Below are positions 1-10,100 of a stretch of DNA of 41,089 nt, piece by piece (the first letter of the stretch is position 1; each line of letters starts with the position of its first letter). Source of the DNA: Lingula anatina (Eukaryota; Brachiopoda; Lingulata; Lingulida; Lingulidae). A program made the position numbers and the translations under genes. Below the pieces are notes generated by a model. That model saw only the letters and a list, made by a program, of their open reading frames with translations. It was not told the DNA's origin and searched no databases. Location of the stretch: positions 421,800 through 462,888 of the forward strand of contig NW_019774737.1 in assembly GCF_001039355.2 (NCBI RefSeq), given 5' to 3'.

Positions 1-1445
1 AGTGGTTTCTTCTTTTTTCTCTGAGTCTTGGAATGTTGTAACGCAGGCTCCTTTTCTACTGGAAAAGTTAGAACTTCTGAACCAGAATGTAAATTAGGAG
101 TAACATTATAACTCCTACTAGCACCTACATTTGGAATAAAAGAACTTTTACAAGGAGCAACATGCTGTTTTGTAGTAGCACCCATTGAACTGGTAACTGG
201 AGCCTCATGAGCAGTTTTTAAAGATGGGGAAAAATGATTTTCATTGTTTTTCTTTTGCACATGTTTTGGCACTCTTGGAAGTTTGTTTTTCTTTGCATGT
301 AGCAGCTTGTGATTCTTTTCTACTAATTTTTCTCTGTCAATATCTGAACTTTCACTGGAGCGATCTAAGTTTCCCACCAAACCATCTACAGATGGAGGAA
401 TTTTTAATATGCTACTTTCTGACTTACTGCCTTTTGGCATTGACTTTTTGCTCTTATGCTGTCTTTTAACTGCTGTGCTTGGCCAATTGGCATCTCTATT
501 TTCCTCATCTGAATGCACCAGGCTGTCTGATGTCCTACCCTCACTTGAACCTTGACTTGTTTTGGCCCGCACTAAAGCGAGAGCATTTTTTACTGTAAAC
601 TGCCCATTTTTGCCATCTGGTGGTGATTCCCTAGTCCTTTCCCTAACTTTCTGTAAAACTTTGGCTGCAGTAGCATTTTTCAAAACAGGGAATCTGGCCA
701 TAGCACCATTAACTGAAGACTTTTCCTCAATCTTTCTTGGCTCAGAAGCTAGACTATCTTGTAGCATCAAATTCATGGGGTCTTCCTCCTTTTCTCTATC
801 ATCCAAACTGTTTTTACTGTTTGACATTTTCATCCCGACTTGATTTAAAACATCTTTAAGAACAGCTCCAGCCTCACGCCATTTCTTAAGTTTGGTCCTT
901 TCATCAGTTGTGTCAGACTCTTCATCCTCATTAATACTAGGAGCTTTTTGAAAATCCCCATTAAAATGTGTTAGATGAGGCAGGGAGACATTATTGTCTT
1001 CTGTCACATTCTGTGGCAGTTTTGGCCTAGCACCCCTATGGACGTATTCTAGGTGTGCTTTCGAATACTCCTTTACATTAGGTGGAAGACATCCATCACA
1101 TTCCTGACCTGATAAAGGCAAGGTATTGGGCATGTCTTCATCGAATGTATTTTCATTCAGCTCTGTCATTCTCTTTGGACCTTGTAAACTCTGTGCAAGG
1201 TGTGGCATAGAATTTGCCTCGTCTCCATTCAATGTTTGAAAGTGTTTGACAAGCGCTTTGTTGGACCTGTTTTTGGAACTGCATGAGGCATCCTTAACAC
1301 AATTTTCATCTGATGCAGTTACTGTTACTGGGTCACTTTCCTCTGATGTCACTGGGACTGTGTCACTTTCTTCTGGTGTTAATGTGAGTGGGTCACTTTC
1401 ATCCGATGTAGCTTTTTCAGCATTGGCACTTGAGGTGGTTCCCAT
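1..1445 (-). CDS. Unrecognised Ser/Lys-rich, probably disordered protein, N-terminal exon (3' partial)
   Basis: One uninterrupted minus-strand frame runs from an ATG at 1445 to the left edge: 481 codons with no stop. I do not recognise a family or a folded domain. Residues 15-44 are three imperfect 10-residue repeats built on an (D/E)ESD core followed by Thr/Val. The rest is rich in Ser, Lys, Glu and Asn. Two denser patches stand out: around residues 190-215 (KKWREAGAVLKDVLNQVG) and around 263-305 (ATAAKVLQKVRERTRES, then KNALALVRAKT); these are the best candidates for conserved motifs. The last visible residues are Lys-rich. Directly upstream, a TAG at 1474-1476 lies within a good acceptor (TTTTACATTTTAG), so the start codon probably sits in the second exon after a 5' UTR intron. 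A possible donor for such a leader exon is the GTAAGT on this strand near 3521-3526. The open frame over 1.4 kb is strong evidence for coding; the function is unknown. Confidence 0.8.
   Translation of the reverse strand, partial: MGTTSSANAEKATSDESDPLTLTPEESDTVPVTSEESDPVTVTASDENCVKDASCSSKNRSNKALVKHFQTLNGDEANSMPHLAQSLQGPKRMTELNENTFDEDMPNTLPLSGQECDGCLPPNVKEYSKAHLEYVHRGARPKLPQNVTEDNNVSLPHLTHFNGDFQKAPSINEDEESDTTDERTKLKKWREAGAVLKDVLNQVGMKMSNSKNSLDDREKEEDPMNLMLQDSLASEPRKIEEKSSVNGAMARFPVLKNATAAKVLQKVRERTRESPPDGKNGQFTVKNALALVRAKTSQGSSEGRTSDSLVHSDEENRDANWPSTAVKRQHKSKKSMPKGSKSESSILKIPPSVDGLVGNLDRSSESSDIDREKLVEKNHKLLHAKKNKLPRVPKHVQKKNNENHFSPSLKTAHEAPVTSSMGATTKQHVAPCKSSFIPNVGASRSYNVTPNLHSGSEVLTFPVEKEPALQHSKTQRKKKKP
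1314..1403 (-). repeat. 30-bp coding minisatellite, about 3 copies
   Basis: Three imperfect 30-bp units, visible on the plus strand as repeated TCACTTTC(C/T/A)TC(T/C) blocks near 1335, 1365 and 1395. They encode the 10-residue acidic (D/E)ESD repeats near the N-terminus of the minus-strand protein. The period is a multiple of three, so copy-number change would keep the frame. Confidence 0.7.
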
Positions 1446-1596
1446 GATGCAACTGGACAAGTATGTCCTTATCTAAAATGTAAAACAATAAATCATACAC
1501 CAAACAAAATACTACTAGATCAGTAAGCATCTGTCATAAACAATGCATCTTTAAAAACTAAAGGTATACTGCAGTCATGACAATGTCTAATTTATG

Positions 1597-2268
1597 TTTC
1601 CCTTGGTTGCAAAGTTTCTTTTATCATATGTACATATTCATAAGCAAGAAAACCTAAACTAAACTTGACAGAGCAATCTTGACAGAGCTATCAGAGCAAT
1701 CTCACCAACAAAAGCTCTGAGAGAAACTTCGGGGTCCAGACATGAAACACTGTTTTAGATCTGTATATCTGAACATGTATAATGGGATAAAACACTTAAT
1801 CTTGACCCTTGAGAATTGAATTAACAATCTCAGAATTCTGTGATTCTGCACAAAAAGCTAATGTTGGTTGTAATGTCTGGGGCCTTTCAGTGCAAAAGGG
1901 TTCAAACTTGAGAGTGTATGAGAGAAGGGGACTTTCCCTTGGTTGCAAAGTTTCTTTTATCATATGTACATATTCATAAGCAAGAAAACCTAAACTAAAC
2001 TTGACAGAGCAATCTTGACAGAGCTATCAGAGCAATCTCACCAACAAAAGCTCTGAGAGAAACTTCGGGGTCCAGACATGAAACACTGTTTTAGATCTGT
2101 ATATCTGAACATGTATAATGGGATAAAACACTTAATCTTGACCCCTGAGAATTGAATTAACAATCTCAGAATTCTGTGATTCTGCACAAAAAGCTAATGT
2201 TGGTTGTAATGTCTGGGGCCTTTCAGTGCAAAAGGGTTCAAACTTAAGAGTGTATGAGAGAAGGGGAC
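1597..2268. repeat. Tandem duplication of a 336-bp unit (two copies)
   Basis: Copy 1 is 1597-1932 and copy 2 is 1933-2268, read with a constant offset of 336. I saw only two mismatches (about position 1809 C/T context in 'gaccc(t/c)tgag', and 'aactt(g/a)agag'). The left edge (ATGTTTCCC) and right edge (GACTTTTTAA) share TTT with the internal junction (GACTTTCCC), which suggests microhomology at the breakpoint. Inside each copy, a CTTGACAGAGC motif is itself repeated. The near-identity implies a recent event or an assembly duplication. Confidence 0.93.
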
Positions 2269-2511
2269 TTTTTAAAAGTAAAACAAAATATGATTAAAAC
2301 ATGAAGAATTAATGATTGCCTCAGCACAAGTTGCCATAAAATACATGTATATTTGCTGAAGGGGAGTTTAATGAAATGGATACACAAATATGTTTTATTT
2401 CATGATTTCGTAATGGCAAATTTTGCTGAAAGTTTCCAAAGAAATCATGCTTTAAGGCTTTAAACCAAAGGTTTTAAAACAGTCAGGCTAAGAGCTGCCA
2501 AAAGCAACTAA

Positions 2512-2809
2512 GGCCCCATGATTCAGAATGGATTATACAGGTACTTACTGATTCGCTGACTAAATATGGCCAACCACAGTTCAAAAGCAATGCTCTTGAC
2601 TCTTGATGGTCTCTCTGACTCTACATGCGCCTTAATTGAACCAGATTAAATCTCTGCTCTGAGGTTTAATTGCTAGGCCCCTGCAGCTAGCGACGGCGCA
2701 TGTGGAGGCAGGGAGCATGAGGAATAAGCGGCATCCCTTTTGACCTATAGTTGGCCATATTTTGTTGAAGGATCAGTAAGCACTAGGATCTTCCATTCTG
2801 AATGGGGCC
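2512..2809. mobile_element. PIF/Harbinger-like MITE with long inverted ends
   Basis: The left end reads GGCCCCATGATTCAGAATGG. The right end, reverse-complemented, reads GGCCCCATTCAGAATGG and continues to match inward for about 70 bp with small indels (both arms reach ...AAATATGGCCAAC). A TAA trinucleotide flanks each end (2509-2511 and 2810-2812), matching the 3-bp TWA target duplication of the PIF/Harbinger superfamily. The centre also folds back (ACATGCGCC near 2622 against GGCGCATGT near 2695). There is no transposase, so it is non-autonomous. Family assignment is inferred from the duplication and the GG(C) ends. Confidence 0.82.
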
Positions 2810-3935
2810 TAACAGGTTTAAATCAGAATGCCTCGTCCTGGCATCTAGGCATGGAATTTGGCATAAGGAACTGTAACTGTTAGTGTTAGGATACACAGAG
2901 CCTAATGTTTTTCTTGCAATATGAGGAATTAACCTTGTTTGATGCCTGCTTCAACAGCATAAATATATTATGTCTATTTCATACTTATCATACAAAGGTG
3001 TCTTTTCATTTACTGATAGTAAGGTTTAGTCTAAGGTCCTAAAAAGAGTGAGTCACAAAATTCAGGTTGTGTTTTTTTATGGAAGCTTACTTTCAACTAT
3101 ACACAATTGATATCTAAAAACCTTATTAATTAAGGATTGTAGCAAAACAGTATTGAAATACTTGCCCTTCAATTATTCATTAATTTAAATATCGTTCTTG
3201 CATCGAAATTATCTTGCCAGGGTAGCACCTTCTTTTTTGTCGAGTTACCAATATGTTTTGATGTAGCTTCGAACTTTCATGTTTTGTACGTATGGGCTGT
3301 GTATTACATTTGATCCATAAAAAACGCACGTATATAAAAATGATTGTTATGAATCTGTTTATATAAAAATCATAAACCGAAATAATTGCATACCCTAATT
3401 CTAAACTAAATCTGTTTAAGAAAGTAACTCTGCTTAATTTGTTGTAGCTGCGAAGACAACACGAGTGGTGTGATGTTACAAGTAATCAAAACATGAGTTC
3501 TAATTGTTATATGGAATAGTTACTTACATCCAGGTAGGTATTATCTTGTCGAAATGACACATTGTATTAGTATAATTAATAGGATAGACCACGACCGACA
3601 GTCAAGGAGCATTTTAGTAGATTATCAAAATGTCAATACTACACGTAGCAGTGGCAACCATTTCTCGCACTGCCATTGCATTGGAACCTTTAGACTCGGC
3701 CAGGAAATTTCAACTTCCTTTCGTTAAAATGGAAATATCAGCAGCATGGCAAGGCTTTCTACATTAATATCTTGTTGCTTGAAGGGCAATTTGTAACTTG
3801 AAGACATTGGCATTATTGATCGAATATGTGGAACAGTACAGTATTCCTAGTTATTAAAAGTAAAGGCCATAAATTGTGGCATGGACTCAGAACCTTTCTC
3901 AATAAACCTGACATCTCATATCTCATAGTCAAACA

Positions 3936-4119
3936 TGATTAATATCCCTACAGCTTGAATAATATTCTTTTACCTTTCAGCATGTTTCACTATCCTGATC
4001 CATTTAAGGGACAGAAATATGAGTCTGTGATCAACATTGCTACAGCTTGAGTAATATTCTTTTACCTTTCAGAATGTTTCGCTCTCCTGATCCATTTAAA
4101 GGACAGAAATATGAGTCTA
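3936..4119 (+). repeat. 92-bp tandem duplication containing the calpain start-exon acceptor and ATG
   Basis: Copy 1 (3936-4027) and copy 2 (4028-4119) are offset by 92 bp and differ at roughly a tenth of positions. Each has the same acceptor (TTTTACCTTTCAG) followed by an ATG and codons for [13 protein letters not shown]. Copy 2 continues into the real calpain exon. Copy 1 (ATG at 3982) runs in its own frame to a TGA at 4048-4050, giving a 22-codon peptide. Because 92 is not a multiple of 3, use of the upstream acceptor would put a short upstream ORF before the true start. Confidence 0.93.
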
Positions 4120-7100
4120 TAAAGAAGGATTGTATAAAGAGGGGACAGCCATTTGTAGATCCAGAGTTTCAACCCAACAACAAGTCATTATTTTACAGTA
4201 AAGTGGACAGTGACATTGAATGGAAAAGACCTGGTGTAAGTAATGTTCACAAACTTATGTCTTCTTTTTTTTTTGTATATAAAATGTATTCTTTGAGCAC
4301 TGTATGTAACTTACTTGTATTTGATGGTAAGTATAAGATTGTAACTATTGAGGTTTATTTTCTGGTACAAAAATAACAGTTGTAATAAAATGTGCAATGC
4401 AGTGCAATACACACACGCACACACACACACACAAAAAAAAAAACACTTTAGCTCCTGTGTGTAGTGCATTTCATGAAATATTAAAGCCCTCAGATATTGG
4501 CAATAGCACCCCAAAAGATGAAAATCACTCCTGAATAACACCACACAAGAGAGTCATCCTTAAGACAAGTGCCATGAATTAACTTTTTTGTAAGACAGTA
4601 GCTCTTTGTGCAAGGGGCTTAAGGTTCTGTTGCATGCATAAACTGTATTGGATATTTATTTACATTTTTGGTTGTTTTCATTAATATCAATTTATGATAA
4701 TATATATTTTTGTAAAGTGTTACCTTTAATTTATTTTGTTCTCAGGAGCTGTGTAAAGTGCCCCGCCTGGTGGTGGAAGGTGTCACTACAGATGACTTGA
4801 ACCAAGGAGAGTTAGGCAACGTGTGGTTTGTCACAGCATGCACGAGTCTAGCACATCTTCCCAAACTTTGGCAAAAGGTAAGTTGTTTATACTTCAACCA
4901 CAATGGAAGCCATGCTAAAATATTATAGTTTAGCCAGTGATAAAAACTTTGATTTTGCTGAATAATGTACAAATTGTTTGATTATTTTGTTTTAGTTCAA
5001 AATTGGAAATTTGCTGAAAAATAAGGTTATAGAGCTAAACAAAAGGGTAAATAATACAGGCAATTCAAACCAAGATATTAGAAAGGTTTGTTGTTTTGTC
5101 AATTGTACATAATCCTTTGCTAGATTAATTAAGACTGTGTGATGTACCTGTAGTGTGTCCATATGTTTAATGCTCTAGATACATGAATTGGCAACCCAAA
5201 TTGCAGTTTTCTGTTGATATTTATTATGTTAACTGTAATGAATAAAGATGCAGTTATATGTGGTTTTTCTTCAATTATCACTTTTAGACAAATCAAAGTG
5301 TCTAAGATAAATGTCTATAGATAAGATTATGTACCTTTAGCAAATTCCTTTTAGAGCATAATTTCACTAAGTGACTACTTTTATTTATAAATGTTATTTC
5401 TTCTGTCCAGTTGGTCTATATGTAGTTCCATGAACAACTATCTTTTATCCCCCCTTCATATGTTACATTATCCCTTTGACAGCCTTTACAGAAATTTCAT
5501 ATAGATTGCATTGTATTGGAAATTGACCCAAAGTCCTAAAGGGTCATGTAGACAATGTTTCCTTTAAGACATCTGATAGAATTCCAGACCTATAGATATC
5601 TGTGTTAATCCTAGAGTCCCAAAGCATTCCGTAGGACATCCTGTAATGTGTATGAAATTTCTGTAAGGCAGTCCTAGGCATTTAAGGGATGACAACTTTT
5701 CATTTTGTCAAAAGTACCATAAAATGGATTCCTAGGGTAAATGATAATTTCCCCATACTTTCAAATGGTTAATGAAACTGGTCCAACATTCAGAGTTAGT
5801 CAATCAGATTTTTTAAATAAAAAAGTGTGGTTTTTGTAATATATTCTCTTAAGAGATTATTACAGAGAGTGGCCATCAATGGTGGCAAGCACACATTCCA
5901 GAATAATTGCAAATACCACTGTTTTTAGTGGTAAAATAGAATTAATTATATATTTTGTGTTGTTTACAATGTATTTATTATGGAGTTTTGAATCTCATTT
6001 GAAAGGTTATTATTCCTTTAACATTGGCCTCATACCAAATGCAGCAGGACCACTAGAATTGTGTAAATTTTTTTCAGCTACTGGTCACTATTGCTGCTTT
6101 GTGTCAGTAGATACTTGGCCCAGGATACTTTTAAAATCCAGTAGGCTAAGTTTTAAGAACAGACTGCTTTGCTGTATCAATTCCATATTATTAAATACTC
6201 ACATGGCACATCCTTAGTGATAGTCCACATTATTATTTACACCATAGATCCTTTAATACTACTGATAATATATTCTGGTAATTTATTCCAACACATAAAT
6301 CTCTGCCTTTCAAGAAAAACACCCGGCTTCAATTGCTTAAACCAGTGAAACAACAGTTCATCTAGTTCTTGATTTTTGCTGCACCATTACTGCAATTGAA
6401 GTGTTCAAGGATCATTGCTTCAGTGGATGTTGTTATTCAAAACAACAGTTTAAGTAATGTTTTCATTATTCATAATCTTGCCCAAAGTATTATAATCATT
6501 CAACTTTATCTACCTTAAGTCACAGTGGATGTTGGTAGCTGGTCAAGTGTTTGGATAGGCAATAGTATGGGTAGTGTAGATAGTATGGGTGGTAATAATT
6601 TTTGTTTAGTGGGAAATTGGTGTAATTAGCTTAATATTTAACCTGCCTTGAATTCCCAGAGATCAGTAAAATAGAATTCATTATTTTTTTATTTACCTTA
6701 TATGTAATAGTAAAAATCATTTGCTTTATCCACTGGTTAAACTAATTATATTTTAAAGTCATGAATCTCTCTCTCACTCTCTCATGTTTTTTTACACTGC
6801 ACTTTAATGCACAGTAATATTTGTTAGAAACAATCAATGGTAACCATTGCAGTTATCAAAGACTGTTTGCGCACTGTAAACCAACATTGTCAACAAAGCC
6901 TGTAAAGGTGATGCTTGTTGAATATGTTATTGATTTTCTCCCCGTTTTCATTTTTGCCGTATGAATACCATATTGATCTTTGTCCTTGTTGATTTATGTG
7001 GTGGCCAGTGTCTTTATTTGACAAGATAATGTTTTAAGTGAAATTATTACTGTCAGAGCAATTATTAGTGCAGCCATAATGAGTAACCTTCAAATCGATA

Positions 7101-10100
7101 GAAATAGCTGATGTTATTGCCACCTCTATATAAAAACAATATTGATTTGTTTTTACCCATTAATTTTTATTTTTACTGGATGTCTATGATTGTTTAAATG
7201 AATACTCAGTAAGTTGACAACATTTTATCAGTGTATTTGTGCATAGGTTTTATGAGGCGAGGGGGAGATTAAATGTATTGACAGATCTACATTGCAAGTT
7301 ACTTAGCACACTGTTTAGCTGATAAATTTAACACATATCATATCCTCATAATCATTTCACCTGTCTCTCGTTAATATAAAGCAGTCACCTGGTTAGTATT
7401 TTAAATTTCTTTCTTCATAATTTTCTTTATAACCATTTGATTAAAATGGAAATAATCACATGAATATATACAGTATTGTAATTTTGAAAATAACGAGGCC
7501 ACTTTGTGCTTGTATTAGATTATTTGATGCTGAGTTATTTATAAAATAAGAATGTGAAGGTACGCGTATGTATGAACCCAGAAATCAGTCCTAAGATATC
7601 TCATCCAATCTTATCTACATGTAGTTTCATGTACTGTACATGTACCAGACTGTGTATCCCCCAGCCTCAAATTAATTTCATTTCTAATACCATTTTAATT
7701 TAACTTGTATCTTCTAGGTGGTCCCTAACCACAAGGAACAGGACTGGGGCCCAGAAAGCGAGTATGCTGGAATATTCCACTTTCATTTCTGGCGGTATGG
7801 TTGTTGGGTGGATGTGGTAGTGGATGATTTACTGCCCACAAAGAATGGAAAGCTGGTGTTCTGTCATTCTAAAAACAAGAATGAATTTTGGAGTGCTTTG
7901 CTGGAAAAGGCATATGCAAAGTAAGTGGATTTAAACATTTTTGGATGTCGTTATAACACTTTAAAAAATGTCTTATGAAGTATAAATTTATGTTAGTTAC
8001 ATATGCATCAAAGCATGAAATGGGAAATGTGGATAACTCCTTTTGATAATCTAAGGATTATATCCAATCGGCAAACATTTCATTAATTAGATTTACTGGT
8101 AAAGCAACTGTCTGGTAACATACTATTTCCAGTTTTATAGTAATACGTAAACACTGTAATTACATTCATATTTCTGTGTACAGCAAGGTGACCTTGACAG
8201 ACACTAAATACAAGCAGGTACACAGAAAAAGTATTGTCATATATATATGTACATATATATATGTATATATATATAATTTATGTATGTTAAGCAATTATCT
8301 TGACATGTTTTTTATTATGTGAGCATAAATCTTGACATAATTTTCACCTGGCATTAATCACTTTAGGCTCTATGGTGACTATGAGACACTAAAGACAGGG
8401 TACCCTGCAGATGCCCTGGTGGACTTCACTGGGGGCGTGGCAGAGAAACTGGACCTTATGCAATATGGAGTTAGGCAGAATGAGGATGACAAAATGGAGT
8501 TCTTTGAAGAGCTGTTGGATGCCAGTGAAAATAGTTCTCTGATTATTGCTACAATTTCTGTAAGTGCATTGTATTAGGCGTATCGTTAGAGATCTATTGA
8601 CACTATATCACACCAACCATAATGTCACTTGAAGCTAAAAAAATAAATTTCTTTTTCTATTTATAAGGTGCATATCCATAACACAGAACATAAGAAACTA
8701 TTGGAAGTTAAGCCTTCATAAAAATTATTTCGCTAAACTATTTTTTGCTGCTCATTGATATTTTAGTGCCCAGAAACTGATGTGGGGCAGTCAGGAAGAC
8801 AGGGTCTAATGAAGGGGTATGGTTATGGCGTCACTGCTGTTAAAAAGATAAGTGTTAACAAGGGTCTCCAGGCAGCCACAGGGTCAGGCACCTTGCTCAT
8901 GCTTCGGCTCAACAACCCCTGGGGGACCCAGGAGTGGACAGGTGCTTGGTCTGACCAGTGAGTAGCCTAATTTAAATATGCTCTGATCACAGATAATGTA
9001 CAACTATTGAGACATGCCCTGAGTGTCAGGGCCACTTTGAAGCTAAATTGTTGACTATTCAAACCTGTTCATGGGCTTCAGCAGTGGCCCTGAGGAACAG
9101 TGGTCAAAGCTGTGACGTACGAGACTTATGATTTCCAAATATGGAAGCGCCCCAGGCAAAATTTTGACAAACACGCCCTCAATCTGCCGCTAGTGGCTAG
9201 AGTTTCGTATTGCTGATATGGGTTATATATGAAATCAAGATCGAGCTGGCAATACGGAAATCTACAACTTAGGGTATTGAGACAGTGTTCTGGCATTGTG
9301 AGGCTACTAGTGGTTTGATGTAACTTTGTTGTCAGTCGTTAGGTGGTCTTTGTCATTTGCCTGTTGCTCTTTCCTATTGAATTCCACTAAAAGCTTGACT
9401 GTTTGGCCATTGTGTACGTAAATGGTGTAATTTATGATTCATTATTTGCTTTGATTTCTTGTGCAGATCTGAAGAATGGAAAAATTTGTCAGAGGCAGAA
9501 AAGAAGAAGTTAGGGCTAACATTTCAAAATGAAGGAGAGTTTTGGTATGTTTTTATCTTCTGTGAAATACCTGATATTTTAATCCATTGAAATGTTAGCA
9601 GTTAACATTGTATTATTCATCACAATAATCTGCTTAATGATCTTAAATATAATCAGATATTGAGTCAGTACATAGTCTTGCAGTACATTTTCTTCTTTTT
9701 TGTAAATCACTGTGAGTATTTGGATATCTTAACACCTAACGCATTTCCGTTAATTTCAGAATTGATGTTTTTTTACATCTTACAGGCTTAAACTGTTTAT
9801 TTTTCTTAAAACAGGATGCGTCTGGATGACTTTATCCAGTACTTTGAAAATGTGGACATGTGTCATTTTGTCAACACGTCTTTCTTCTCCCTGAAGAAGA
9901 CCTGGTATGAGTCACTCATGCCTGGAGAATGGACCCAAGGAGCAAGAGGGTCTCCTCAGAACAGAAGTGGTGGAGCATTCCACAATAAAGATTCATTCCT
10001 GAATAACCCTCAGGTATCTCACACCTACTAGTGGAATATGAAGGTCACAACTGAAGCATTTCCCACATTAGTATTAGGGACATAAAATGACCAATTTCTG

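Larger units (their letters stand above)
1446..4072. other. Divergent upstream region between the minus-strand gene and the calpain gene
   Basis: No credible coding frame. The two flanking genes point away from each other, so this region should hold both promoters and any 5' UTR exons. It contains a 336-bp tandem duplication (1597-2268), a MITE (2512-2809), and a duplicated calpain acceptor (3936-4119). A ggtaggta donor-like site on the plus strand near 3533 and a GTAAGT on the minus strand near 3521-3526 are possible 5' UTR splice donors, but I cannot confirm them. I see no clear TATA box. Confidence 0.5.

Noticed and set aside
224-1476. Plus-strand open frames at 224-469, 562-843 and 1246-1476
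   Set aside because: They are shadows of the continuous 481-codon minus-strand frame covering the same bases.
5879-6217. 112-codon open frame in calpain intron 2
   Set aside because: No family resemblance and no splice signals, and the flanking exons join in phase without it.
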